Below, in pieces: positions 35,021 to 43,701 of a stretch of 64,000 nucleotides of DNA. Position numbers and translations under genes: made by a program. This stretch comes from JADJNY01 sp046349615 (GTDB taxonomy: Bacteria > Planctomycetota > UBA1135 > GCA-002686595): assembly GCA_046349615.1 (NCBI GenBank), contig JAXMBZ010000017.1, positions 34,168 to 98,167 on the forward strand, given 5' to 3'. Positions within the stretch are counted from its first letter, which is position 1; every line of letters begins with the position of its first letter. The notes beneath the pieces are model-generated. The model did not search any database. It saw only the letters and a program-made list of their open reading frames with translations, and was not told the DNA's origin.

Positions 35021-35239
35021 TCAGTTCCGCCGGCACGCGCCGGGACCGCGCGGATCGCCGCACGTCCCGCAGCCCGGCGGCAGCTCCGCCGACGCGCCGT
35101 CGCCGTGCGCCGCGAAGGTGGAGAAGCGCTTCTCGACCTGGGCGCCCCGGCACGCGGGGCAGACGACCTTCTCGCCGCCGAAGACGAGTTCCTCGAAGGG
35201 CTCGCCGCAGTCCTTGCAGACGAATTCGTAGACGGGCAT
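35021..35239 (-). CDS. FmdB-family zinc ribbon protein
   Basis: The 72-residue protein begins MPVYEFVCKDCGEPFEEL and continues KVVCPACRGAQVEKRFSTF, the two CxxC knuckles and spacing of the FmdB/CxxC_CxxC_SSSS regulator family. A second Cys cluster at the C-terminus (GCGTCGDPRGPGAC) may bind another metal, as in many members. These proteins are small zinc ribbons of uncertain function, once linked to regulation of amide and formamide genes. TAGAGT on the minus strand (35246-35251) is six bases before the ATG. It converges with the GH38-like gene with a seven-base gap. Confidence 0.9.
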   Translation of the reverse strand: MPVYEFVCKDCGEPFEELVFGGEKVVCPACRGAQVEKRFSTFAAHGDGASAELPPGCGTCGDPRGPGACRRN

Positions 35240-35365
35240 CGCTCCACTCTAGCGTGCCGCGAAGGTCGTGCGCCGCTTCCCGGCCGCGTGGTCGGAGTTC
35301 CCGAATTCTCCGGATCGCATGGATGGGCGCGGGCGTGAGCTCGTCGTGAGTCGCGCGTAGAGGTG

Positions 35366-35394
35366 TTGACACGTTCGGGGCCTCCGTTTGTGAT
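35366..35394 (+). promoter_or_regulatory. Strong sigma-70-type promoter, consensus -35
   Basis: TTGACA (35366-35371) matches the -35 consensus exactly, then 17 bases, then TGTGAT (35389-35394), four of six to the -10 consensus. Transcription would start near 35401, about four bases before ATG 35405, making a virtually leaderless mRNA. Confidence 0.7.
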
Positions 35395-35404
35395 TGCCGC
35401 ACCC

Positions 35405-35824
35405 ATGCTCCCGCGGTGCGACGAACGAGTCCGGAACGCCTACCGGGTCGTCTTCTTCGCCGTGCTCCACCTCGTGTGCAGCCTGGCGGCGTTCGTCCAC
35501 GTCTCGTCGGAGCAGCACGAGTGGTGCTCCGTCCACGGACGCCTCGAGCACGTGGGCTCGACCTTCGTCGCCGCGCGGGGCGCCGCGTCGTCGGCTCCGA
35601 TCGCTCGCGCGCCGGCCTCGGAGGAGGGAGTCGAGCACGACGTGTGCTCGATCAGCGAGGCGTGCTTGCCCCAAAGCGCTCCGGGGCCGATGCCTGGGCT
35701 CGTTCACGCCGAATGCGGGTTCGTCCGTCGCTCGGCATGCACCGAAGAGCGTGTCGCCGTCCTGCACCGGCTCTACGGTCTCGCGCCGAAGCACTCGCCT
35801 CCCTGCGGCCCGACGTCGATCTGA
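35405..35824 (+). CDS. Small Cys/His-rich membrane protein
   Basis: The 139-residue product has one membrane segment near the start (VVFFAVLHLVCSLAAFVHV) followed at once by HEWCSVHGRLEH, a C-x-x-H motif with three more histidines nearby. Further cysteines occur in HDVCSISEACL, ECGF and RSACTEE, and the C-terminus ends LAPKHSPPCGPTSI. The mix of C and H residues suggests metal or haem handling on the outer face of the membrane, but no known family is named. ATG 35405 is set by the promoter just upstream; an ATG at 35363 would precede transcription. An ECF sigma factor follows 143 bases later on the same strand. Base composition is somewhat less GC-extreme than its neighbours. Confidence 0.65.
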   Translation: MLPRCDERVRNAYRVVFFAVLHLVCSLAAFVHVSSEQHEWCSVHGRLEHVGSTFVAARGAASSAPIARAPASEEGVEHDVCSISEACLPQSAPGPMPGLVHAECGFVRRSACTEERVAVLHRLYGLAPKHSPPCGPTSI

Positions 35825-35967
35825 CGCCGGGCTCGGTGGATCCCGTCCACCCGTCCGCAGGCGGAGCTGCTCACGGTCGCGCGCGCTGACGCGCGCTCCG
35901 ACGGCTCCGAGTCTTCGCGCACGGAGCGTCTTCCGTCGCGCGCGCACGCGTTCCCACCGGAGGCCGT

Positions 35968-36591
35968 ATGGCCGTCTTGGATCCGACGCCCGTGGATGCG
36001 GTGCATCGCAGCCCCACGCCCCACGATTTCGACGCACTCGTCCTTCCTCATCTCGATGCGCTGCACGCCGTCGCACGGGGGATCGTCTCGAGCGACGACC
36101 TCGCGTGGGACGCCGTGCAGGAAGCGCTCCTCTGCCTCTGGCGCGAATCCGAGCGGCCGGCCGATCTGCGCCCGTGGCTCGTGCGCACCGTCGTCCACAA
36201 GAGCCTTCACGTCGACCGCGCGCGATCGCGCCGCATCGCGCACGAGGACCGGGCCGGGGTCGAGCGGCTCGAGCCCTGCCCGTTCTGCCACCCCGTCGAC
36301 CCCTTCGCCGGTGACGAGCTGGATGGTGAGCTCGAGGCCGCGCTCGATTCGCTCTCCGAGGAATTCCGCGCGGTTCTCGTGCTCCGCGCCCGCGACGGGC
36401 TCGAGTACGCAGAGATCGCTGCGGCGCTGAGCCTTCCGATCGGGACCGTGCGCTCGCGCCTGCGGCGCGCACGCGACCGCATCGCGGAGCGTCTCGGGTT
36501 CGACGTGGAGGACGGCGCCGGCGTTTTTCGCCGGAGTTCAGGAACTCGCGCGCGTTCGGAGGGAATGAGGAGCGCGGGGATCGGCGCCTAG
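35968..36591 (+). CDS. ECF-type RNA polymerase sigma factor
   Basis: The 207-residue protein has region 2 (DDLAWDAVQEALLCLWRESE, RPWLVRTVVHKSLHVDRARS) and region 4 (LSEEFRAVLVLRARDGLEYA, EIAAALSLPIGTVRSRLRRA), the arrangement of extracytoplasmic function sigma-70 factors. The linker carries EPCPFCHPVD, a CxxCH motif that might sense redox or metal. A strong ribosome site (GGAGG, 35957-35961) precedes ATG 35968. No anti-sigma gene is adjacent; the small Cys/His membrane protein upstream or the secreted protein downstream could be functional partners. ECF factors bind core polymerase and direct it to stress or envelope promoters. Confidence 0.92.
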   Translation: MAVLDPTPVDAVHRSPTPHDFDALVLPHLDALHAVARGIVSSDDLAWDAVQEALLCLWRESERPADLRPWLVRTVVHKSLHVDRARSRRIAHEDRAGVERLEPCPFCHPVDPFAGDELDGELEAALDSLSEEFRAVLVLRARDGLEYAEIAAALSLPIGTVRSRLRRARDRIAERLGFDVEDGAGVFRRSSGTRARSEGMRSAGIGA

Positions 36592-36802
36592 AGCCGCGCC
36601 CCGCACCGCCGCACGCGACGTCCTCGGCCCGAGCGATGGGCTCTCGACTCCAGAGCCTCGATTGTGGGGATTCTTCGGGAGAGGACTGCGGAGCACGTCG
36701 CTCACGCGGCGGATCAGGCCCGCCTGACTTGTCGATGGGGCGCCGACGCGGAGAACGAAGCCGCGCCGGCGCCTCCTTGTCCCAACGAACGAGGTCCTCC
36801 TC

Positions 36803-38392
36803 ATGAACACCGCCCTCTTGCGCCGCACCGCTGCGCTCCTCTTCCTTGCGACGCCGGCCCTCGCCGGCGGTCCCGGTCAGATCCAGAACGAGATCCTGTT
36901 CGTCACGGATCCGGACTTGGATCGCGTCTTCATGTGCTTCGACCACAACCACGATCGCCTGTACACGGGGCCCGGCGAGGTGACGGCGATCTACGACGAC
37001 ACGATCGGCTCGATCCCGCTCGACGAACCGATCTGCATCACGTCCGATCCCGACGACACCTTCTTCGTCGGAGACGTCGGTCGGCACATCGTTCTCGCGA
37101 TCAACGACCGGGACGGAGACGGGGATGCCAACGATGCGGGAGAGAACGTGCTCTACTTCGACGGCGATCCGAACAGCCCGAGCTTCAACGGGTCGGGAAT
37201 CGTGATGCTCGCCCCGCGCTCGCTCGGGCTGCGCTTCTTCAACCGGCTCTGGGTCGCGAACGAGAAGACGGGACCGCTCGACCACTCGTCGATCCTCTTC
37301 CTGGAAGACCACAACGCCGACGGTGACGCGAACGACCCGGGCGAAGCGGTGGAGTACTACGTGCCCGCCCCCGGTGGGGCGATCGGTGATTCCGTTCCCG
37401 CGCACGTCGACCAGGGAATCGATGGGCACGTGTATTTCCTCGAGGACGGCACGACCGGCGCGCGCTCGAAGGGCGTGTACGAGCTGACGGACATCGACGG
37501 CAGCGGAGCGATCGATCAGCCCAACGAAGCGACGCTCTTCTGGGCGCCGCCCACGCAGCCGTTGCCGGCGGAGCTCGCGAGCTTCGACCAGCAGGACGAC
37601 GGAGCGTGGACCGTGCTCGATCGCGCGAACCGGCGCGTCTATCGCATGCGCGACGCGAACGACGACGGCGTGATCTCGAACTCGACCGAGCTCGTGCTCT
37701 GGTGGAGCCTGCCGTTGGGACTCGACCTGTACGACATCGCGGTGAGCAACGCCTGGGGCGATCTCTACACGGGCAATCAAGACACGCAGGACGAGCTCTA
37801 CCGGGTGATCGACATCGACCAGAGCGGTGTGATCCAGGACCCGAACGAGCCCAAGGTGGTCTACGACGACGCGGCTCCGCTGGTCGAGAACATCGATTTC
37901 GCTCGAGGGATGACGCTCGACTTCCACGGCCACGAAGGCGTGGGCCTCGTCTACTGCACGGGCGCGTCTGGGTTCTGCCCGTGCTCGAACCCGGGGACCA
38001 TCGAGACCGGGTGCATGAACTCCACGGGACTCGGCGCCGGCCTCGAGGGCGAAGGCACGGACGGCGTCCTGAACGACGACCTCGCGTTCACGGCGTTCCA
38101 GGTCCGTCCGGGCGCGACCGCGGTGCTCTTCCAAGGCACGACGGACGCGGGCGGCGGGCTCGGCGTGCCGTTCGGAGACGGGCTCGTCTGCGTCGGAGGT
38201 TCGGCCGTGCGGCTCGGAGCGCGTCAAGCCGACGGCTCGGGGCTCTGCTCGTGGGGCCCCGGCCTCGCGACGCCCGGTCAGTGGACGGCGGGGCAGACTC
38301 GCTACTTCCAGGTTCGGTACCGCAACGTGACCGGTCCGTGCGGCTCGGGCTTCAACTACACGAACGGGTTGATGGTCACGTTCACGCAGTGA
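36803..38392 (+). CDS. Secreted EF-hand-like protein with C-terminal CPC module
   Basis: The 529-residue product has a signal peptide (LLRRTAALLFLATPALA) and a propeller-like body full of DxDxDG-type acidic loops (NDRDGDGDANDAGEN, DHNADGDANDPGE, DIDGSGAIDQPNE, DANDDGVISNSTE), which probably bind calcium. The last 130 or so residues are the same CPC module as in the protein at 26393, here GFCPCSNPG with GCMNSTGLGAGLE and a C-terminal NYTNGLMVTFTQ, though with a degenerate GC(M)NS. ATG 36803 follows a GAGG (36791-36794). It lies downstream of an ECF sigma gene and is followed by a strong terminator. Function is unknown, probably extracellular. Confidence 0.8.
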   Translation: MNTALLRRTAALLFLATPALAGGPGQIQNEILFVTDPDLDRVFMCFDHNHDRLYTGPGEVTAIYDDTIGSIPLDEPICITSDPDDTFFVGDVGRHIVLAINDRDGDGDANDAGENVLYFDGDPNSPSFNGSGIVMLAPRSLGLRFFNRLWVANEKTGPLDHSSILFLEDHNADGDANDPGEAVEYYVPAPGGAIGDSVPAHVDQGIDGHVYFLEDGTTGARSKGVYELTDIDGSGAIDQPNEATLFWAPPTQPLPAELASFDQQDDGAWTVLDRANRRVYRMRDANDDGVISNSTELVLWWSLPLGLDLYDIAVSNAWGDLYTGNQDTQDELYRVIDIDQSGVIQDPNEPKVVYDDAAPLVENIDFARGMTLDFHGHEGVGLVYCTGASGFCPCSNPGTIETGCMNSTGLGAGLEGEGTDGVLNDDLAFTAFQVRPGATAVLFQGTTDAGGGLGVPFGDGLVCVGGSAVRLGARQADGSGLCSWGPGLATPGQWTAGQTRYFQVRYRNVTGPCGSGFNYTNGLMVTFTQ

Positions 38393-38415
38393 TCGCCCGT
38401 CGGGCGTTCTCCCCA

Positions 38416-38446
38416 CACGGGCCGGAGCTTCGTGCTCCGGCCCGTG
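38416..38446. terminator. Intrinsic terminator, perfect 13-base stem
   Basis: CACGGGCCGGAGC and GCTCCGGCCCGTG pair perfectly around a 5-base loop (38429-38433). It lies 24 bases after the CPC-module gene and before the glycogen operon. The following CGCGTTTCGG is a weak T-tract. It argues against starting the next gene at ATG 38432. Confidence 0.65.
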
Positions 38447-38536
38447 CGCGTTTCGGCGTCCGACGCCGGGTGCGCGCCGGTGTTTCCGCCCCCGTGGGGG
38501 CGTACACTGGGCCTTCCGCCCCGTGTGCGCCCCGCC

Positions 38537-40537
38537 GTGTCCACCACCCTGATCACCATCGAACGCGACGACCTCCTGCAGCTCGAGCGCTCGATGACGC
38601 GCGAGTGGCTCCTGACGGACGGGCTCGGCGGGTACGCGTCGTCCACGGTGCTCCTCTGCGCCGCGCGCCGGTACCACGGGCTGCTCGTCGCGCCGTACGC
38701 GGGAACGGTGAAGCGCCACGTGTTCCTCTCCCGCTTCGAGGAGTGGTTCCAAGGCGGCGGCAAGGCCGTCGCGCTCTCGATGGGGCGCTACGCGGGCACG
38801 TACGGTCCGCTCGGGCACCAGGGGCTCGAGCGATTCGAGCTCGCGCCCCTCCCGAGGTGGACCTACCGGTTCGGCCGAGCGACGCTCGTGCGCGAAGTCC
38901 TGCTCGTCCGCGGCGCGCAGACGGTGCTCGTCCGCTATCGCGTCGGCGGCCAGCAGAACCCGGTCGAGATGCGCCTGCGTCCGCTGCTGCCGTACCGGCC
39001 CGCGGACGCGCTCACGTACGAGAACTTCGACCTCGACAAGCGCGTCGAGCGCCTCGAGCGCGGCATCGTCGCGCAGCCGTACGCCGCGCTCCCCGCGATC
39101 GCGATCACGACGAGCGCGCCGTCGCGCTTCGAGGTCGATCCGCTCTGGTACAAGGGCATCGAATACCCGATCGACCTCTCGCGCGGTTACGAAGGCCACG
39201 AGGACGCGTTCACGCCCGGGGAGTTCCACGTCGCGCTCGAGGACGGCGTCGACGTCGTCGTCGCGGCGACGCTCGGCGAGCCGATCGCGGATCCGAAGGC
39301 GCTGTGGGAGCGCGAGCACGCGCGCGCCGTCCGCGCCGCGGCGGAGGTCGGACCCGACGTGCGCTCGCGCCTCGCGTACACCGCGGACGACTTCCTCTTC
39401 CGCACGGAAACGGGGCGGCTCGCCGTCGACGCGGGCTGGCCGTGGTTCGGCGAGTGGGGGCGCGACAGCTGCATCGCGCTGCCGGGCCTGCTGCTCTCGC
39501 GCGGGCGCGTCGACGAATGCGTCGAAGCGCTCGCGGGCATGGCCGACTTCCTGAAGGACGGCCTCGTCCCGAACGTCTTCGGGCGCACGCGCGCGGAGAG
39601 CGACTACGGCTCGGCCGACGCGAGCCTCTGGTTCGCGCGCGCGGTGCGGCTGACGGAGCTCGCCGCGCCGGACAAGGGCGCCGTCGCGCGGCGGTTCCTG
39701 CCCGCGCTGCGCGAGATCGCGGAGAACTACGCGCGCGGCACGGGCCTCGGCCTCGCGGCCGACGCGAGCGGGCTCCTGCGCTCCGGTTCGCCCGAGCTGA
39801 ACTCGACGTGGATGGACGCGCGCATCTCGACGGGCCCCGTCACGCCGCGCGACGGCTGCGCGGTCGAGATCAACGCGCTCTGGTGCTTCCTGCTCGCGTA
39901 CCTCGAGGACCTCGAGACGCGCGTCGGCTCCGCGGCGCGCGCGAAGGAGCTCCGCGTCCGTCGCGAGCGCGCGTTCGCCGCGTTCCTCGATCGCTTCTGG
40001 CTCGCGCGCGAGGGCTACCTCGCCGACGTGTGGAAGGACGGCGTGCAGGACCGCTCCATCCGGCCGAACATGGTGATCGCGGCGGCGCTCGAGTGGAGCC
40101 CGCTCACGCCCGGCATGCGCGTCGACGTCGCGAACTGCGCGCGCGCGGAGCTCCTCACGCCGAGCGGACTGCGCACGCTCGACCCGCGCGCGAAGGCGTA
40201 CGTCGGGCGCTTCGCGGGCGGACCCGAGGAGCGCGACCGCGCGTACCACCAAGGCACGGTGTGGCCGTGGCTCACCGGCTTCTTCGTCGAAGCGTGGCTG
40301 CGCGCGCACGGCGGCGGGAGCGGCGAGCTGCAGTTCCTGCGCGAGCTGCTCGACGGCTTCGGCGAACACCTCGAGCGCCAAGGGCTGCTCCACGTCTCGG
40401 AGGTGATGGACGGCGATCCGCCGCACCGTCCGGGCGGGACGTTCGCGCAGGCGTGGAACTCGGGCGAGCTCCTGCGCGCGTACGCGCTCGTCGAGCGCCA
40501 CGCCGCGGCGCGCGCCGACGAGAGGGCCCGCGCGTGA
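38537..40537 (+). CDS. Glycogen debranching enzyme (amylo-alpha-1,6-glucosidase type)
   Basis: The 666-residue protein belongs to the bacterial debranching family (GDE_N-like plus GDE C, GH133-like). The N-terminal domain reads EWLLTDGLGGYASSTVL, RRYHGLLVAP; the catalytic domain has AGWPWFGEWGRDSCIALPGL, ELNSTWMDARI and YHQGTVWPWLTGFF, the family's signature residues. It cleaves alpha-1,6 branches left after phosphorylase action, in the cytoplasm. GTG 38537 was chosen because the alternative ATG 38432 lies inside a terminator; TACACT at 38503-38508 could be the operon's -10. Its stop overlaps the next gene's GTG by GTGA. It is the first of four glucan genes transcribed together. Confidence 0.9.
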   Translation: MSTTLITIERDDLLQLERSMTREWLLTDGLGGYASSTVLLCAARRYHGLLVAPYAGTVKRHVFLSRFEEWFQGGGKAVALSMGRYAGTYGPLGHQGLERFELAPLPRWTYRFGRATLVREVLLVRGAQTVLVRYRVGGQQNPVEMRLRPLLPYRPADALTYENFDLDKRVERLERGIVAQPYAALPAIAITTSAPSRFEVDPLWYKGIEYPIDLSRGYEGHEDAFTPGEFHVALEDGVDVVVAATLGEPIADPKALWEREHARAVRAAAEVGPDVRSRLAYTADDFLFRTETGRLAVDAGWPWFGEWGRDSCIALPGLLLSRGRVDECVEALAGMADFLKDGLVPNVFGRTRAESDYGSADASLWFARAVRLTELAAPDKGAVARRFLPALREIAENYARGTGLGLAADASGLLRSGSPELNSTWMDARISTGPVTPRDGCAVEINALWCFLLAYLEDLETRVGSAARAKELRVRRERAFAAFLDRFWLAREGYLADVWKDGVQDRSIRPNMVIAAALEWSPLTPGMRVDVANCARAELLTPSGLRTLDPRAKAYVGRFAGGPEERDRAYHQGTVWPWLTGFFVEAWLRAHGGGSGELQFLRELLDGFGEHLERQGLLHVSEVMDGDPPHRPGGTFAQAWNSGELLRAYALVERHAAARADERARA

Positions 40538-42132
40538 AGGTCCTCATGCTCGGATGGGAGTTCCCGCCGCACATCTCGGGCGGGCTCGGCACGGCCTGCT
40601 TCGGCTTGACGCAGGGGCTCGACCACCACGGCGTCGAGGTGCTCTTCGTCGTGCCCAAGGCGCGCGGCGACGAGGACGAGCGCTTCGTCGACGTCGTCGG
40701 CGCGAACCGCGTCCCGATCACCGAGACCGTGCGCGAGAAGCGCGTCGTGCGCACGTCGAAGACGGTCGAGGAGCGCACCGAGGTCGTCGAGCCGCTCTAC
40801 GAACGCGTCGAGTGGCGCGAGCGCACGTCGGAGCCGCGCACGACGACCGTTCGCCGCGTCGAGCCGCGCACCGTGTTCGAGGCGCGCGCCGGCGTCGACG
40901 CGCCGCTCGCGCGCGCGATCGAGATCATCGAGGTCGAGAGCCTGCTCTCGCCGTACCTCTCGGAGACGGAATACCTCGCGCGCCTCGCCGCGCGGCCGGT
41001 CCCGCGCGCGGAGCTCGTGCTCGCGCCGCGGACGGAGCTCGACGCGCGCGCGGAGTCCGTCGTCGTGCACGATCCGCTCGAGGTGCGCCGCGAGGCCGTG
41101 CGCGTCGTGGGGGAGCTGCGCAAGGTGCTCGTCACGCCGCGCACGACCGTCGAGGAGACGGAAGAGGAGATCGAGCGCGTCGTCACGCGTCCGCCGCTCG
41201 ACTTCTCCGGCGCGTACGGGCCCGACCTGCACGCCGAGGTCGCGCGCTACGCGCTCTCCGTCGCGCAGATCGCGCGCGACCACGCGTTCGACGTGATCCA
41301 CGCGCACGATTGGATGACGGTGCCCGCCGCGCTCGCGGCGAAGAAGGTCAGCGGGAAGCCGCTCGTGCTCCACGTCCACGCGTGCGAGTACGACCGATCG
41401 GGCGAGACCCCGAACACCGTCGTGCGCGACATCGAGCAACTCGGGCTCGACGGCGCCGACCGCGTCGTGTGCGTCAGCCACTACACCGCCGGGATCCTCC
41501 AGAAGAAGTACAAGGTCGACGAGGCCAAGGTGCGCGTCGTGCACAACGCGGTCACGCACAAGGAGCAGCGCGAGCGCATCCACGTCGAGAAGACGATCGA
41601 CGAGCCGATCGTGCTCTTCCTCGGCCGCGTCACGTACCAGAAGGGCCCCGAGTACTTCCTCGAGGCGGCCGCGCGCGTCGTGAAGGTGATGCCGAGGGTC
41701 AAGTTCGTCGTCTCGGGCTCGGGCGACATGCTCCCCGCGATGATCGAGCGCGCCGCGCGCCTCGGGCTCTCGCGCCACGTGCACTTCACGGGCTTCTTGA
41801 AGGGCGCCGAGGTCGAGCGCATGTACGCGATGGCCGACCTCTACGTGATGCCGTCCGTCAGCGAGCCGTTCGGCATCTCGCCGCTCGAGGCGATGGCGCT
41901 CGACGTGCCCGTGATCGTCTCGCGGCAGAGCGGCGTCTCCGAAGTCCTGCGCAACGCGCTCAAGGTCGACTTCTGGGACGTCGCGGACCTCGCGAACAAG
42001 ATGCTCGCGGTGCTCTCCTATCCCGCGCTGCACGAGCAGCTCAGCCAGGAAGGGCTCGAGGAAGTGAAGCGGCTGCGCTGGGAGACGCCGGCGAAGCTCG
42101 TCCAGGACGTCTACGCGGAGGTCGCGCCGTGA
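40534..42132 (+). CDS. GT4 glycosyltransferase with large charged insertion
   Basis: The 532-residue protein starts MKVLMLGWEFPPHISGGLGT and has the GT4 acceptor/donor domains: DVIHAHDWMTVPAA, VVCVSHYTAG, LFLGRVTYQKGPEYFLEAA, and the EX7E motif SEPFGISPLEAM. It resembles the glycogen-synthase-like GT4 family of Gram-negative bacteria. Residues about 60-125 and 160-220 are insertions of repeated Thr, Val, Glu and Arg patterns (for example SEPRTTTVRRVEPRTVFE and VTPRTTVEETEEEIERVV), not seen in the usual enzyme. The gene starts with GTG overlapping the debranching gene's stop and ends in GTGA with the GH57 gene. A sugar-nucleotide-dependent alpha-glucan synthase role fits the cluster, but substrate is unproven. 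Confidence 0.85.
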   Translation: MKVLMLGWEFPPHISGGLGTACFGLTQGLDHHGVEVLFVVPKARGDEDERFVDVVGANRVPITETVREKRVVRTSKTVEERTEVVEPLYERVEWRERTSEPRTTTVRRVEPRTVFEARAGVDAPLARAIEIIEVESLLSPYLSETEYLARLAARPVPRAELVLAPRTELDARAESVVVHDPLEVRREAVRVVGELRKVLVTPRTTVEETEEEIERVVTRPPLDFSGAYGPDLHAEVARYALSVAQIARDHAFDVIHAHDWMTVPAALAAKKVSGKPLVLHVHACEYDRSGETPNTVVRDIEQLGLDGADRVVCVSHYTAGILQKKYKVDEAKVRVVHNAVTHKEQRERIHVEKTIDEPIVLFLGRVTYQKGPEYFLEAAARVVKVMPRVKFVVSGSGDMLPAMIERAARLGLSRHVHFTGFLKGAEVERMYAMADLYVMPSVSEPFGISPLEAMALDVPVIVSRQSGVSEVLRNALKVDFWDVADLANKMLAVLSYPALHEQLSQEGLEEVKRLRWETPAKLVQDVYAEVAP

Positions 42133-43700
42133 CCGACGTCGTCTTCTACTTCCAGGTCCACCAGCCGTTCCGCCTGCGGCGCTACACGTTCTTCGACATC
42201 GGCAAGCGCGACGACTACTTCGACGACGCGGAGAACGCGCGGATCGTGAAGCGCGTCGCGGAGAAGTGCTACCTGCCGATGAACGCGCTGATGCTCGACC
42301 TGATCGAGCGGCACGCGGGCGCGTTCAAGATCGCGTACTCGGTGACGGGCTCCGCGCTCGACCAGTTCGAGGCGTGGACGCCGGAGACGCTCGAGAGCTT
42401 CCAAGCGCTCGCCAAGACGGGCTGCGTGGAGTTCCTCGGCGAGACCGCGATGCACTCGCTCACCGGCCTCGCGGACCTCGACGTGTTCCGCGAGCAAGTC
42501 GAAGCGCACAGCCGGCGCATCGAGGCGCTCTTCGGCCGTCGTCCGACGACGTTCCGCAACACCGAGCTCGTCATCGACGCGCGCATCGCGCGCACGGTCG
42601 AGTCGCTCGGCTTCCGCGCGATCCTCGGCGAGGGCGCGGACCACCTGCTCGGCTGGCGCTCGCCGCATCGCGTGTACAAGCCCGAGGGCTGCGACGCGCT
42701 CAAGCTGCTCCTGCGCTCCTACGAGTTCAGCGACGACATCGCGTTCCGCTTCAGCAACAAGACGTGGGACGAGTGGCCGCTCTACGCGGACCGCTTCGCG
42801 AGCTGGCTGCACGAGCTCGGCGAGGAGGACACGTTCGTCGGTCTCTTCATGGACTACGAGACGTTCGGCGAGCACCAGTGGAAGGAGACGGGCATCTTCG
42901 ACTTCATGGAGCACCTGCCCGCCGAGGTCCTGAAGGACGCGCGCTTCCGCTTCCGGACCCCGAGCGAGGTCGCGGAGGCGAACCCGGCCGTCGCCGAGCT
43001 CGATTTCCCGCATCCGATCTCCTGGGCGGACGCGGAACGCGACGTGACGGCCTGGCTCGGGAACCCGATGCAGCGTTCGGCGAACGACGCGCTTTACTCG
43101 CTCGCCCGTTCCGTCCGAAAACTCGAGCGCGCGGGCCGCGCCGACCTGGCGAAGGCGTGGGCGCGTCTCTCGACCTCGGACCACCTCTACTACATGTGCA
43201 CGAAGTGGTTCAGCGACGGCGACGTGCACAAGTACTTCAGCCCGTACCAGAGCCCGCACGACGCCTTCATCGCGTTCATGAACGTCGTCGACGACCTCTC
43301 CCGCCGAATCGAGAAGGCCCTGGGCTCGCCCGCGACCGCGCTGGAAACGGGCGCGACGATCGAGACCGTTCCCAGCGCCGCGCGCAAGCCCGCGATCGAG
43401 CGCGCCGTCGACGCGCTCCCGGCGCCCGCGCGCACGCCGCGCCTCGAGCCGCTCGGGGACGCGCCGAGGGCGATGTCCGCGGCTGCGACGGCGGCTGCCG
43501 CGCGCACGCCGAGCTCGAGTCCGGCCGCCGCGCGCACGCCGATCGCGCCCGCGCCGACGAACAACCCGCCCGCGGCGAGCCCTGTTCCGGGCGCCGGCGC
43601 GAGCGCGGCACCGAGCCGCTCCACGGCACCCGCCGCGGAGCCGACGGCGCCGATCCCCGACGAGGACGAGACCTTGCCCGACACCCCGGAGCTGTTCTGA
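42129..43700 (+). CDS. GH57 alpha-amylase/glucanotransferase-like enzyme
   Basis: The 523-residue protein starts VTDVVFYFQVHQPFRLRRY, the GH57 first motif, and has CVEFLGETAMHSL and FVGLFMDYETFGEHQ, in which the last D is the likely general acid. GH57 enzymes include alpha-amylases and 4-alpha-glucanotransferases. The C-terminal 100 residues (from about residue 425) are a Pro/Ala/Thr-rich low-complexity tail ending DEDETLPDTPELF, with acidic terminal segment; it is likely a disordered linker or docking tail. The gene overlaps the upstream GT4 stop by GTGA, and its own stop is 1 base before the next gene's GTG. It would remodel alpha-glucans in the cytoplasm. Confidence 0.88.
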   Translation: MTDVVFYFQVHQPFRLRRYTFFDIGKRDDYFDDAENARIVKRVAEKCYLPMNALMLDLIERHAGAFKIAYSVTGSALDQFEAWTPETLESFQALAKTGCVEFLGETAMHSLTGLADLDVFREQVEAHSRRIEALFGRRPTTFRNTELVIDARIARTVESLGFRAILGEGADHLLGWRSPHRVYKPEGCDALKLLLRSYEFSDDIAFRFSNKTWDEWPLYADRFASWLHELGEEDTFVGLFMDYETFGEHQWKETGIFDFMEHLPAEVLKDARFRFRTPSEVAEANPAVAELDFPHPISWADAERDVTAWLGNPMQRSANDALYSLARSVRKLERAGRADLAKAWARLSTSDHLYYMCTKWFSDGDVHKYFSPYQSPHDAFIAFMNVVDDLSRRIEKALGSPATALETGATIETVPSAARKPAIERAVDALPAPARTPRLEPLGDAPRAMSAAATAAAARTPSSSPAAARTPIAPAPTNNPPAASPVPGAGASAAPSRSTAPAAEPTAPIPDEDETLPDTPELF

Positions 43701-43701
43701 C

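Noticed and set aside
36803..38392. Dockerin or cellulosome-type repeats in the acidic loops
   Set aside because: Loops are DxDxDG-like but lack the paired dockerin spacing and no cohesin partner is seen; calcium-loop propeller is the simpler reading.
35249..40501. A very long open frame (over 1700 codons) on the minus strand opposite the glycogen operon and its upstream genes
   Set aside because: It lies opposite genes with clear domain matches, shows only Arg/Glu/Val-rich low-complexity sequence and is the expected effect of high GC at third codon positions.
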